Positions 10,730 to 20,900 of a DNA stretch of 54,663 nucleotides are shown piece by piece. Source of the stretch: Nocardia camponoti (GTDB lineage Bacteria > Actinomycetota > Actinomycetes > Mycobacteriales > Mycobacteriaceae); contig NZ_BMMW01000005.1 in the NCBI RefSeq assembly GCF_014646135.1, positions 1 to 54,663 of the forward strand, written 5' to 3'. A model generated the notes under the pieces. That model made no database searches and was not told the DNA's origin. It was given only the letters and a program-made list of their open reading frames with translations. A program made the position numbers and the translations under genes. How positions within the stretch are numbered: the first letter of the stretch is position 1; every line of letters starts with the position of its first letter.

Positions 10730-11976
10730 GCGGCAGCTTGGTCTTCGCGTGGATCGGGGGTGCGGCACGCACGTGCCCCCGAAACCACAAGTGGCAGTAG
10801 CCAACTCAGCGCGAATTGGTCGTACGGCAGCGACAGTTGGTCAAGTCGGTTGTGCACGAACGCAACTGAGAGGCCAGACGCCGGGTCGACCCAGCCGAAC
10901 GAGCCGCCCAGGCCGATGTGGCCAAAAGCGTTGCGCGCGCCGGGCATTGGCATCGAGTGGTAGCCAAGGTGCCACATCATCGGGAAGTAGAACAGCGAGT
11001 GGTCGAGGCGGTAGGTCTGCACGCGCCGGATCTTCGCGTGCGTGCGTTCGCTGAGGAACGGCTGGCCGTCGACGGTGACGCCGTCGGCCAACCCCGCATA
11101 CATTTGGGCCAGCGCGGGCGCGGTCGCTACCCCGTTGCCCGCAGGCAGTTCGCCATGCAGCACCGGCGGGTCGTCGCCGTCGAGGATGCTTGCGAAACCG
11201 GGGATGAACAGGCAACGCGCCGCCGCGCCGAGCGCACCGGGCATCCACGCGCCCACTTTGCTGAGTACCGCGGCGGCTAGTGGGTTGGCCGTGACGCTGA
11301 GATGCGCGCCCGCGAGTCGCGCGAAGTCGGCGGGGGCCCCGACGCTCGGGTAGCCGAGGCCGATGCCGGTGATGCCGAGCGGTTCGGTGACTTCGGTGCG
11401 AATCAGTTCGCTCATCGACTTGCCGGTGACCGCGCGGGCGAGGCCCGAGACGAGCCAGCCATAGGTAAGCGCGTGGTAGGCAGGCGTGCCGAGGAGGTGG
11501 TCGGGCTTGGCGAGCGCGATGCGGTCTTCCATGAGTTCGCAGTCGAGCGATTCTTCGGCCGAGTGCGCGACCGCGCCGAGCGAGGAAAGGCCGCTGCGAT
11601 GGGTGAGGACGTCGGCGACGGTGATGCCGCCCTTACCGTTGGCGGCGAAGCGCGGCCAGTACTGCGCGACCGGAGTGTCGTAGTCGAGTAAGCCCTGGTC
11701 AGCGAGGCGATGGATGACCGTTGCCGCGATGCCCTTGGTTGCGGAGAAGACGATCGCGCCGGTGTCGGCCGTCCACGGGCGACCGCCCGCGCTGCCGGTG
11801 TAGATGTGGGCGAGTGGTTGCCCGTTTCGATAAATCGCGAGCGCACCGCCCGCGTCCGTGCGATGACCGATCAATGCGGAGAATGCCCGGACCAGCGGGC
11901 CGAACCCGGGCGGGGCGAATCCGCCCATGCCAGCGGGGAGGGCAGCGCGATCCTGCCCGTAAGCGTCGTTGCTCAT
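10726..11976 (-). CDS. Beta-lactamase-fold serine hydrolase / esterase
   Basis: A 416-aa class C beta-lactamase/EstB-like hydrolase. The catalytic SxxK motif is SATK near residue 94, the tyrosine motif is TYGWLVSG near 182, and a HIGLGGSFGW block near 357 stands for the third motif. No signal peptide is visible, so it is probably a cytosolic or cell-associated esterase (LipL/LipD type) rather than a secreted beta-lactamase. The ATG start lies at 11976. Convergent with ilvA; the two stop codons use the same CTAG. Substrate unknown. Confidence 0.85.
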   Translation of the reverse strand: MSNDAYGQDRAALPAGMGGFAPPGFGPLVRAFSALIGHRTDAGGALAIYRNGQPLAHIYTGSAGGRPWTADTGAIVFSATKGIAATVIHRLADQGLLDYDTPVAQYWPRFAANGKGGITVADVLTHRSGLSSLGAVAHSAEESLDCELMEDRIALAKPDHLLGTPAYHALTYGWLVSGLARAVTGKSMSELIRTEVTEPLGITGIGLGYPSVGAPADFARLAGAHLSVTANPLAAAVLSKVGAWMPGALGAAARCLFIPGFASILDGDDPPVLHGELPAGNGVATAPALAQMYAGLADGVTVDGQPFLSERTHAKIRRVQTYRLDHSLFYFPMMWHLGYHSMPMPGARNAFGHIGLGGSFGWVDPASGLSVAFVHNRLDQLSLPYDQFALSWLLPLVVSGARACRTPDPREDQAAA

Positions 11977-12043
11977 CGCCTAACGGTACGGGTCAGATGT
12001 CCAAGTCGGCAATGAATGATTTTCGAATGTGGCCTTGTTGTGT

Positions 12044-13768
12044 TCAGTGCTCGTCAAGAACAGCGAAGCTGTGGGGCGAAAAGAGTGTGCCCGCGACGGT
12101 TTCCGTTGCTGGCGACCACGCCAGCAGCACCCGTCCCCGAATCGGGACGACCACTTCGTCCTCGCTCAAGTTCACGACAACCGCGACGTGGCCTCGGCGC
12201 AGGACGAACCAGCGTTGGGTTTCGTCGTAGTCGCACCACACGTTCGTGAGCCAGGGGTCGGTGAATTCCGGGCGGGAGCGGCGCAGCGTGAGCAGGCCGC
12301 GGTAGCACGCCAGCAGACGGGCGTGGGGGTCTGCGGCGAGCTCGGTCCAGTCGAGTTTCGAGCGGAGGAAGGTGGCGGGGTCTTGTGGGTCGGGGACTTC
12401 GTCGGCGGTCCAGCCGTGGTCGGCGAATTCGGCGCGTCGACCTTCGCGGGTCGCGTCGCCGATCGCGGGGTCGGTATGGGAGGTGAAGAATTGGAACGGG
12501 CTCGTCGCGCCCCATTCTTCGCCCATGAACAGCATGGGTGTTTGGGCGGAAAGCAGAACGAGTGCGGCTTTGCTCGCGAGTTGGCCGGGGCTCAGGTAGG
12601 CGCTTGGGCGGTCACCGGTCGCGCGGTTGCCGACTTGGTCGTGGGTGCAGGTGTAGCCGATCAGCGCGCTGGCGGGCACGAGGTCACGGCGGATCGGGGC
12701 ACCGTGGGTTCTACCTCGGAAGCTGGAATAGGTTGCGGCATGGAAGAACCCGTGTGTGAGGGTGCGGGCGAGGCAGGCTAACGAACCGAAATCGCTGTAG
12801 TAGCCCTGTCTTTCGCCGGAGATGGCGGTGTGCACGGCGTGATGGAGGTCGTCGTTCCACTGCGCGGTGAGGCCCAATCCGCCTGCGGCGCGCGGGGTGA
12901 CGACGCGGGTGTCGTTGAGGTCGCTTTCGGCGATGAGCGTGAGTGGTCGATTGAGATGTGTTGCGAGCGTTTCGGTTTCGCGGGAAAGCTCGGCGAGGAC
13001 GTGGGTTGCGCGGTGGTCGACTAGGGCGTGGATCGCGTCGATGCGGAGGGCGTCGATGTGGAAGTCGGCGAACCAGCGCAGGGCGTTGTCGATGATGTGT
13101 TTGCGGACGGCGTCGGAGCCGGGACCGTCGAGGTTGAGTCGCTGGCCCCAGGTGTTGCGGTCGTCGGCGAGATAGGGGCCGAAGCGCGGGAGGTAGTTGC
13201 CGGACGGGCCGAGGTGGTTGTAGACGACGTCCAGGCACACGGCCAGGCCGCGCAGGTGGCAGGCGTTGACGAAGCGTTGCAGGCCGTCGGGGCCGCCGTA
13301 ATTTTCGGTGACGGCATACCAGCCGACGCCGTCGTAACCCCAGTTGTGGGTGCCGTCGAAGGCGTTCACCGGCATGATTTCGACGGTGGTTATCCCCAGG
13401 TCAACGAGGTGATCGAGGCGGTCGATCGCGGCGTCGAATGTGCCTTCCTGGGTGAAGGTGCCGATGTGGAGTTCGTAGAGCACCGAGCCGGGGAGTGGTC
13501 GACCGGTCCAGTTGTGGTCGCTCCATTGCGTTGGGTCGACATCGTGCACCGCTGAGCGTGCGTGGACGCCGTCTGGTTGGCGTGGGCTGCGCGGGTCGGG
13601 CAGGACCTGCGGGTTGTCGTCGATGGAGTAGCCGTATCGGTCGCCTTGGTTGGCCGTCGCGCGAACCCACCACCAGCCGCCGCCGTTGCGGGTGAGCGGG
13701 TGGATGTCGTCGTTGAGGTGGAGCTGGACGGAGTGTGCGGTGGGAGCCCATACCCGAAACAGCCTCAT
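12044..13768 (-). CDS. treZ: Malto-oligosyltrehalose trehalohydrolase TreZ
   Basis: GH13 hydrolase releasing free trehalose from maltooligosyl trehalose, completing the pathway begun by TreX and TreY. 574 aa from ATG 13768, where the family start MRLFRVWAPTA lies; 22 extra upstream codons rich in His/Pro are less likely. Conserved regions are LDVVYNHLGPSGNYLP, DALRIDAIHALVDH with the nucleophile Asp, LIAESDLND with the acid/base Glu, and THDQVGNRATGDR. It is on the minus strand and separated from treX-treY by four genes, unlike the contiguous mycobacterial treZ-treY-treX. Confidence 0.93.
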   Translation of the reverse strand: MRLFRVWAPTAHSVQLHLNDDIHPLTRNGGGWWWVRATANQGDRYGYSIDDNPQVLPDPRSPRQPDGVHARSAVHDVDPTQWSDHNWTGRPLPGSVLYELHIGTFTQEGTFDAAIDRLDHLVDLGITTVEIMPVNAFDGTHNWGYDGVGWYAVTENYGGPDGLQRFVNACHLRGLAVCLDVVYNHLGPSGNYLPRFGPYLADDRNTWGQRLNLDGPGSDAVRKHIIDNALRWFADFHIDALRIDAIHALVDHRATHVLAELSRETETLATHLNRPLTLIAESDLNDTRVVTPRAAGGLGLTAQWNDDLHHAVHTAISGERQGYYSDFGSLACLARTLTHGFFHAATYSSFRGRTHGAPIRRDLVPASALIGYTCTHDQVGNRATGDRPSAYLSPGQLASKAALVLLSAQTPMLFMGEEWGATSPFQFFTSHTDPAIGDATREGRRAEFADHGWTADEVPDPQDPATFLRSKLDWTELAADPHARLLACYRGLLTLRRSRPEFTDPWLTNVWCDYDETQRWFVLRRGHVAVVVNLSEDEVVVPIRGRVLLAWSPATETVAGTLFSPHSFAVLDEH

Positions 13769-13840
13769 CTGGCGATGATCGCATGTTGGGTGTGGGTGTG
13801 CAGGGTGGTGCTGCCGGTGGCTATTGGTGGCCACTGGCGG

Positions 13841-16363
13841 CTACTTGTGTGCGACGACGCCGACGGGGCCGACGCCGACGCAGATCGACTGGGTCGGGTC
13901 GAGAGGGCGGACGTGGAGGGCGCTGCCGCCGCCGAAGATGCGGACGTAGCGCGAGTTCAAGCCTGGTTGGAGGTCGACCTGGGTTTCTTCGCCGCCGTCG
14001 AACGAAACCGCGACCGTCGTTGCCTCGTCGGCCAAGTAATTGAGTTGAGTTGTCCAGTCGCGCACCTGCATTGGGCCGTTTAGGGGTAGGAGCGCGCCGG
14101 TTTGGCCGGTGACGCGGTAGCCGCAGTTCGGGTCGGGGCCGGGGGTTATCGCGCGGTTCCACCAGAGTTCGGCGTCGACTACGCGGCCGTCGTCGTTGAG
14201 CATGCGGAGCTGCGGGGTGCTCGTTGTGAAGGCGTCCGGGGCAATGGGGGCGAAGAAGTGGTCGGTGTAGTTGCGGGGAAAGGCTAAGGGGGCCAAAACA
14301 TTCCACGGGACGGCCTGTGGGAGGAGCGGGGCGTCGAGTGGGAGTTGGGCGCGGAATTCGGTGACGTAGGTGCGGGCGGGGCTTGGGGACCAGGAGGTGG
14401 TGAAGGTTGCGGTGGTGAGGAGGGCGCTGGCGAGGTAGGTGACGGTTACGGCCGTCTGGATGACACGGGCTCGGGGTGGATTCCGTTGGGAGGGTGCGCC
14501 TTTCGGTGTTCTGGGCGCATTCCGTTGAGCGAGTTTGGCTTTCGGGGCTCTGGCCGCACTCCGGTGGGCGAGTTCGACTTTCGATGTTCTGGGCGCATTC
14601 CGCTGGGCGAGTTCGCCTTTCGATGTTCTGGGCGCATTCCGCTGGGCGGGTTCGCCTTTGGGCGTTCTGGTCGCATTGCGTTGGACGGGGTCGCCTTTCG
14701 GGGTTTGTGGCGCTAGATTTCCGGTCGATTCGCGTTGTTTGTTTGGGTGCTTGTCGGAGGCGTCAGTTGGCGTGGTCGTGTGCGCTGGCTGGCCGTTCGC
14801 ATCGTTGGTCGCGTCCGAAGGTGCGTGGTCAGCGGTTCGGGGCGGTGCGGCGAGTCGGCCGGGTGGAGCGGTTCGCCGGGGCGCGGCGAGGCGGCTGAGT
14901 GCAGCAGTTCGCCGGGGCGCGGCGAGGCGGGGTGCAGCGGTTCGGCGCAGTGCAGCGAGTCGGCGCGGTGCAGCGAGTCGGCGCGGTGCGGCGAGGATCA
15001 GGGCCAGTGCGGCCGCCGCGATTACGCCGACGTCGGCGAAGTAGCGCATCGATTGGCCGAGAAAGGCGACGGTTTCCGGGCCGTCGCGCAAGATCATTAC
15101 CGGCAGCAGCGCGACGACGACGTAGGCGGCGAAGCACGCCCACACCGCGCCGACCCGTTCGCGCGTTCGGATGGTCGCGACGATTACCGCGATCAGCAGG
15201 ACCGCCGACGCGACGACGGCGAAGGTCGGCGGCGCTGCCCACGGGGTGGCGGGTTGCCAGCGTTCCCAGCCCCACGGTCCGCCAAAAAGGGCGGGGACCA
15301 GGGCGTCAGCAAAGGCACCTCGCAGGAGGGCGAGGGGCTGGCCCGGGCGGGAGAGGCCGTCGGGGCGTTGGACAACGGCGAAGTAGAACGCGGCCCAGGC
15401 GAGGGTGATGGCGGCGAGTGTGGTCCAGAGGATGATGCCGTCGCGGGCTACTTCTCGGACCGCTGGGAAACGTGAGCGGGCTTCTGGCCGCTCGGGTGAT
15501 TTGGACCCGACGCTGCGGTTTCGGCCGACGGATGTGGGAGCACGCGACGCGGCGGCGTGTGCGTTGGTATCGGCTCCGCCGCCGCGAGCCTGGTCGTTAT
15601 CGGCTCCCCCACCGCGAGCCTGGTCGCTATCGGCTCCCCCACCGCGAGCTCGGTCGGTGGCGCGGGGATCTCGGTCGAACTCCTGCTCCCTCGGGGCGCG
15701 ATGCGCGCACACATGGACCGCGAGCACGGTGATGCCGAACGCGACCGGCGCGACAACCACGGCCTTCTCGAAGAACGCGAGACCGCCCGCGAAAACCAGC
15801 GCGGCGGAAATGACGTAGCGGCGGCGACCTGTTCGCAGGTAGGCGAGGGCGTCGGCGCTCACCCAGGCCAGTGCGAATTGCAAGGGCAGCGCGTTAATCG
15901 CCGCCGCCCACCACGCGAACGCGGGCAGGGTGAGTGGTGAGAACAGGTAGAAGGTGAGCGGGATCAGGACGGCCGGTCGCACGCCGAGCAGCGCGACTAG
16001 CAACCTGGCAACCGCGAGCGACGCCGCCAACTGCATGACAAGCAGCGCTCCGACCGCGACCGACCAGTTCATCGGCGAGATGGCCGTCACGAGCCAGGTG
16101 AGCGCGAACGCCCCTGGCATCACATGCCCATCGTGGCTGGTCAGGAGCAAATCAGCCGACCACAATGGTTCAGCGAACGCATGCTCGATGAGCAGAAAGT
16201 CATCCCAGTAGAAGAACCCGCGCCCGGCGACAACCCCCCGCACGACAAGCTGCGCGAGCACAAGCACGGCGATCCCCACCCAGACCCAGCAACCCGCCCG
16301 CCTACCCTGCACCGCCACGCCCGGCGACCCTAGTCGCTCGCGCGAGCCACATCCACCACCCAC
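13841..16363 (-). CDS. Large polytopic membrane protein with internal tandem repeats (GT-C-like)
   Basis: Up to 840 aa; a second in-frame GTG at 16318 would remove 15 residues before the first hydrophobic helix. About nine hydrophobic segments lie in two blocks (residues ~25-215 and ~320-455), with one more near 640 and a C-terminal soluble domain of about 180 residues. FFYWDDFLLIEHA after the first helix resembles the Asp-containing first loop of GT-C glycosyltransferases, so a polyprenyl-sugar transferase is possible but unproven. Two predicted loops consist of tandem repeats (15571-15660, 14833-14996, 14499-14693) rich in Arg, Lys, Pro and Gly. The GT-C idea is inference; the repeats are directly visible. 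Confidence 0.75.
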   Translation of the reverse strand: MGGGCGSRERLGSPGVAVQGRRAGCWVWVGIAVLVLAQLVVRGVVAGRGFFYWDDFLLIEHAFAEPLWSADLLLTSHDGHVMPGAFALTWLVTAISPMNWSVAVGALLVMQLAASLAVARLLVALLGVRPAVLIPLTFYLFSPLTLPAFAWWAAAINALPLQFALAWVSADALAYLRTGRRRYVISAALVFAGGLAFFEKAVVVAPVAFGITVLAVHVCAHRAPREQEFDRDPRATDRARGGGADSDQARGGGADNDQARGGGADTNAHAAASRAPTSVGRNRSVGSKSPERPEARSRFPAVREVARDGIILWTTLAAITLAWAAFYFAVVQRPDGLSRPGQPLALLRGAFADALVPALFGGPWGWERWQPATPWAAPPTFAVVASAVLLIAVIVATIRTRERVGAVWACFAAYVVVALLPVMILRDGPETVAFLGQSMRYFADVGVIAAAALALILAAPRRLAAPRRLAALRRTAAPRLAAPRRTAALSRLAAPRRTAPPGRLAAPPRTADHAPSDATNDANGQPAHTTTPTDASDKHPNKQRESTGNLAPQTPKGDPVQRNATRTPKGEPAQRNAPRTSKGELAQRNAPRTSKVELAHRSAARAPKAKLAQRNAPRTPKGAPSQRNPPRARVIQTAVTVTYLASALLTTATFTTSWSPSPARTYVTEFRAQLPLDAPLLPQAVPWNVLAPLAFPRNYTDHFFAPIAPDAFTTSTPQLRMLNDDGRVVDAELWWNRAITPGPDPNCGYRVTGQTGALLPLNGPMQVRDWTTQLNYLADEATTVAVSFDGGEETQVDLQPGLNSRYVRIFGGGSALHVRPLDPTQSICVGVGPVGVVAHK
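14499..14693. repeat. Five 39-bp tandem repeats inside the membrane protein gene
   Basis: Five complete units of exactly 39 bp start at 14499, 14538, 14577, 14616 and 14655, with partial copies on both sides (about 14470 and 14694). On the minus strand each unit encodes a 13-residue Lys/Arg-rich motif close to QRNAPRTPKGELA. Units differ by a few bases, so the array is not brand new, yet the frame is never broken. Confidence 0.9.
14833..14996. repeat. Ala-Arg-Pro coding repeats (36-bp and 18-bp units)
   Basis: A 24-bp block beginning GTTCGCCGGGGCGCGGCGAG occurs at 14871 and again at 14907 (36-bp period). Three 18-bp units close to CGGCGCGGTGCAGCGAGT follow at 14943, 14961 and 14979. On the minus strand they encode a run of AAPRRLAAPRRTA-like residues immediately after a membrane helix, a strongly basic linker. 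Confidence 0.8.
15571..15660. repeat. Three 30-bp tandem repeats inside the membrane protein gene
   Basis: Three 30-bp units start at 15571, 15601 and 15631. On the minus strand each encodes a decapeptide like RGGGADSDQA in the hydrophilic loop between the two blocks of membrane helices. Units 1 and 2 differ by three bases; unit 3 is more diverged at its end. Confidence 0.9.
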
Positions 16364-16448
16364 ACTTGGCGGTTACGTTGCGATTGTTGGCAGCCGTTTT
16401 GCACGTCCGCGGCGAGATGCACTTGTGAGCGACCGGCCATCTCGCCTC

Positions 16449-16609
16449 AGCGGCAAGTTCGCCACATGAGCAGCGGCAAGTTCACCACGCGAGCAGCGGC
16501 AGATCCACCAGGACTCCAGCGGCAGATTCACCACAAGGTTAGCGGCAGCTTCACCAGCAACCTAGCGGCAGATTCACCAGTAGACTAGCGGCAGATTCAC
16601 CACCAGCCG
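16449..16609. repeat. Seven-copy 23-bp direct repeat array upstream of the AAA ATPase gene
   Basis: Seven units start at 16449, 16472, 16495, 16518, 16541, 16564 and 16587, every one exactly 23 bp. Each is a conserved 16-bp core, consensus AGCGGCAGATTCACCA (invariant AGCGGCA at the left and CCA at the right), followed by 7 bp that differ almost completely between copies. The array fills the space between the divergent membrane protein gene and the ATPase start at 16632, which is exactly one further period after the last unit. The core is not palindromic. Confidence 0.9.
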
Positions 16610-16631
16610 AGGTGCGAAAGGCGGATTTTCG

Positions 16632-17912
16632 ATGCACACCCTGCTTGGACCTGCGGTTCCTCGGCACGCTGAAGCTGTCGTGAGTGAGGCGATGGACGAC
16701 ACGCGTGTGGTGTTGATCAACGGTGCCCGACAGTGCGGAAAAAGCACGCTCGTTCGGCTCGCGGGCAAAGGCCGCGACGCCCAGTGGCGCGATCTCGACA
16801 CCGCACTAACACGCCAGGCCGCGCTTGCCGATCCGGACGGGTTTGTCGATGTCGGCGAACCGATGATCATCGACGAAATTCAGCGAGCTCCCGAACTGCT
16901 GCTATCGATCAAAGCCCGCGTCGACACCGACCCTCGGCCAGGTCGCTTCCTGCTCACCGGATCGGCGCGCGTGCTTGGACTGCGAGCCCTGCCCGATACC
17001 TTGGTCGGCCGGATGGAGACGGTTGAGCTATGGCCGTTTTCGCAGGGTGAGATCGACGGAAAACCCGACAGATTTATCGACGCGGCGTTCGCGCACGGCG
17101 ACGAACTGCGGCATGAGTCGACGGTCAGCCGGGCCGAGTACGCGGAACGCATTGTGCGAGGAGGGTTTCCAGAAGCAATCGCGCGGATCAACGAGAAGCG
17201 CCGTCGGGCCTTCTTCAGCTCTTATCTCGGTGACCTCATCGCACGTGACATCACCCAACTCGCCGAAATAGAGCGCACCACCCAAATGCGTGCGTTGGTG
17301 AAGATGCTCGCCGCTCGGTCAGGACAGTTACTCGCGATTAGCACGTTGAGCAACGAACTCGGCATTAGCGCGTCAACGGTCACGCGGTATCTCGCGTTGC
17401 TCGAAGAAGTCTTCCTGGTCAAACGCATCCCGGCCTGGTCACGCAACATCAGCAGCCGCGCGACAAGCACCCCGAAGCTAGCTTTTGTCGATTCGGGAAT
17501 CGCCGCGCACCAACTCGGGGCAGACGCGCGGAGCCTCCTTCGCCCAGATAGTGCGTTCGGTGGGTTGCTTGAGGGATTCGTGCTTTCTGAGCTTGCACGA
17601 CAGATCACCTGGTCAGACGAAGATGTTGAACTCTTCCACTACCGCACCCGTGACCAGATCGAGGTGGATGCGGTACTGGAAAATCGTCGCGGCGAAGTTG
17701 TCGGTATTGAGGTGAAGGCAGCGTCGACCGTCACAGACCGCGATTTCCGTGGGCTCCGCCACCTAGCCGAGCGGCTGGGTGACGATTTCCGCGTCGGAAT
17801 TGTTTTTCACACTGGTCAGCAGACATTTTCCTTCGGGCCGAAGATGCTTGCTGTTCCGATTTCGGCCCTCTGGGAAACGGCTGGGCTAGCCCAAACAGCC
17901 GGGGCCGAGTAG
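16632..17912 (+). CDS. AAA ATPase with C-terminal DUF4143 (nuclease-like) domain
   Basis: A 426-aa protein. Walker A is GARQCGKST (residues 31-39), Walker B MIIDEIQ (78-84), and LLTGSAR (107-113) serves as sensor 1. A winged-helix stretch (residues ~225-262, LGISASTVTRYLALLEE) and the DUF4143 domain follow; the latter contains a PD-(D/E)xK-like core with QIEVDAVLE and VGIEVKAA (residues ~338-360). Such proteins are widespread, frequently transferred and of unknown role, often discussed with TA or defence functions. ATG 16632 follows AAAGGCGG. The last 27 bp overlap the convergent dnaE1 3' end, so the gene was added to, or eroded into, dnaE1. Confidence 0.9.
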   Translation: MHTLLGPAVPRHAEAVVSEAMDDTRVVLINGARQCGKSTLVRLAGKGRDAQWRDLDTALTRQAALADPDGFVDVGEPMIIDEIQRAPELLLSIKARVDTDPRPGRFLLTGSARVLGLRALPDTLVGRMETVELWPFSQGEIDGKPDRFIDAAFAHGDELRHESTVSRAEYAERIVRGGFPEAIARINEKRRRAFFSSYLGDLIARDITQLAEIERTTQMRALVKMLAARSGQLLAISTLSNELGISASTVTRYLALLEEVFLVKRIPAWSRNISSRATSTPKLAFVDSGIAAHQLGADARSLLRPDSAFGGLLEGFVLSELARQITWSDEDVELFHYRTRDQIEVDAVLENRRGEVVGIEVKAASTVTDRDFRGLRHLAERLGDDFRVGIVFHTGQQTFSFGPKMLAVPISALWETAGLAQTAGAE

Positions 17913-20900
17913 GGCCTTCAAATCGCCCATCAATGCCGATGACGGGGAGACGCGCCATGCGTCGTCCAGTTTCAGCAGTGTTGTTTTGTCGCGCGCACCA
18001 ACGTGGCGCACGTGCACATCCGACGTTCCCGGGTGCCGAGCCAACACCTTCTTCAACTCGCCAACCTTGTCCGGGGTGCACATTCGCGTTGTCATCACCA
18101 CCGCCACCGGCTTCGCGACGCCGATCGCGGACAGGTCGGGAACAACTAGATCGTTGGCAATCAACGAGATTCGGTCGTCGCGCACCGACACGCGTGCCTT
18201 CACCAAAACGACGGCGTCCTCGACCACGTCCATGCCATAGACCTGATACGACTGCGGGAAGAACAGCACCTCGACACCACCGGTGAGGTCTTCCAGCTGC
18301 GCGGACGCCCACGCGAGGCCGTTTTTGTTAATGCGCCGGTTGACCGAGGCGAGAATGCCGCCGATGGTCACCTGCGCGCCGTCCTTCACGTCGCCTTCGA
18401 GAATCGCCGGGATAGGCGTGTCGACCTGGGCGGCGAGCACGTGTTCAACACCGTTGAGCGGGTGCCCCGAAACGTAGAGACCAAGCATTTCCCGTTCAAG
18501 GGCCAGCTTGTGTTTGGTTTCCCATTCTTCGTCGGGCACCTTCACGTTGAATACCGACGCCATCGAGTCGTCGCCGTCGTCCATGCCGCCGAACAGGTCG
18601 AATTGGCCGATGGCCTCGGCCTTCTTCGTCGACATCACCGCGTCGATCGCATCGGAATGGATCAGCAGCAAGCCCTTGCGCGGGTGGCCGAGCGAGTCGA
18701 ATCCGCCTGCCTTGATGAGGGATTCGGTGACCTTCTTCGAACACGCGATGGCGTCGATTTTGTTCAGGTAGTCAGAGAAGTCGGTGTATTTCGATTTCTC
18801 TTTGCGCGCGGAGATGATCGACGCGACCACGTTGGCACCGACGTTGCGCACCGCGCCGAGCCCGAAGCGGATGTCGGTACCGACCGAAGCGAAGTTCAGT
18901 TCGGATTCGTTGACATCCGGCGGCAGCACCGTGATGCCCATCTTGCGACAATCCGAAAGGTAAATCGCGGCCTTGTCTTTATCGTCACCAACTGAGGTGA
19001 GCAAGCCAGCCATGTATTCGGCGGGATAATTCGCCTTGAGATACGCGGTCCAGAACGAGACGAGACCATAACCGGCGGCGTGCGATTTGTTGAACGCGTA
19101 GCCGGCGAACGGGAGAATGGTGTCCCACAGCGCTTTAATCGCGGGTTCAGAGAACCCGTTGTCGAGCATGCCCTGACGGAAGCCAGCGTAAGCTTTTTCC
19201 AGCTCGGAAAGCTTCTTCTTACCCATCGCGCGGCGCAGAATATCGGCCTGGCCGAGCGAATACCCGGCGACCTTCTGCGCGATCTGCATGATCTGTTCCT
19301 GATAGACGATCAGGCCGAACGTGTCGGCGAGAATCTCTTTCAGTGGTTCTTCCAGCTCAGGATGAATCGGCTTAACTTCTTGCCGCCCGTTTTTGCGGTC
19401 GGCGTAGTCGTTGTGCGCGTTCATGCCCATCGGGCCCGGGCGATACAGTGCGAGCACCGCGACGATGTCTTCGAAGCCGGTGGGCTGCATGCGACGCAGC
19501 AGATCGCGCATCGCGCTGCCGTCGAGCTGGAACACGCCCAACGTGTCACCGCGCGCGAGCAATTCGTACGTGGCGGGATCGTCGAGCGGCAGATGATCCA
19601 TGTCGAGGTCGATGCCGCGGTTGGCCTTGATGTTTTCCAACGCGTCACCGATGACGGTGAGGTTGCGCAGGCCAAGGAAGTCCATCTTGAGCAGGCCGAT
19701 GGCCTCACATGACGGGTAATCCCAACCGGTGATGATCGCGCCGTCTTGGGCGCGCTTCCACACCGGAATCGCGTCGGTGAGCGGTTCCGACGACATAATG
19801 ACCGCACAAGCGTGCACGCCCGCGTTGCGGATCAGGCCTTCAAGACCGCGCGCGGTCTCATAAATCTTGGCGACATCCGGGTTGTTGGCGATGAGCTCGC
19901 GAACCTCGGCTGCTTCCTTATAGCGCTCGTGATCGGGGTCGGTAATGCCCGACACCGAAATGTCTTTCGCCATGATCGGCGGCGGCAGCGCCTTGGTGAT
20001 TTGATCGGCGATAGCAAAACCGGGCTGGCCGAAAAGGACGCGCGCGGAGTCTTTAATCGCGGCCTTGGTCTTAATAGTGCCGAAGGTAATAACCTGCGCG
20101 ACGCGGTCGCTGCCCCACTTTTCGGTGGCGTAGCGAACCATTTCACCGCGACGACGATCATCGAAGTCGATATCGATATCAGGCATCGACACGCGCTCGG
20201 GATTCAGGAATCGCTCGAAAAGCAGGCCGTGCGGAATCGGGTCGATATTGGTAATGCCCATCGCATACGCGACGAGCGAGCCAGCGGCCGAACCACGACC
20301 CGGGCCGACGCGAATGCCCACGTCGAGCGCGTGGCGAATCAGGTCACCGACGACGAGGAAGTAGGCGGGGAAGCCCATTTCGCAAATAACGCCGAGTTCG
20401 TAGTCCGCGCGCGCGAGGTATTCCTGCGGCGGCCCGTCGGGGAAACGGCGATCGAGGCCGTCGAGCACCTCTTTCCGCAGCCAGGTGGCCTGCGTGTGCC
20501 CCTCGGGGACTGGGAAGACTGGCATGCGGTCGCGGTGTTTCCACACGTCTTCATACGACTGGACGCGTTCACCGATGAGCTCGGTGTTGTCGCACGCGCC
20601 GGGCACTTCCGCGTCCCAGATCGCGCGCATTTCGGCGGCTGATTTGAGGTAGTAACCGTCGCCGTCGAATTTGAAGCGCGTGGGGTCGGACAGGGTTTTA
20701 CCTGTCTGAATGCACAGCAGCGCTTCATGATTGGTCGACTGATCTTTGGTGACGTAATGGCAGTCGTTTGTCGCGATCGGCGGAATTTCGAGCTGGTGGC
20801 TGATCGCGATCAGCCCCTCGCGCACCCTTCGCTCAATGGACAGGCCGTGGTCCATCACTTCGAGGAAGAAGTTGTCTTTGCCGAAAATCTCTTGCCACTT

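Noticed and set aside
16449..16609. CRISPR array
   Set aside because: Repeat core is 16 bp and spacers 7 bp, far too short, and there are no cas genes.
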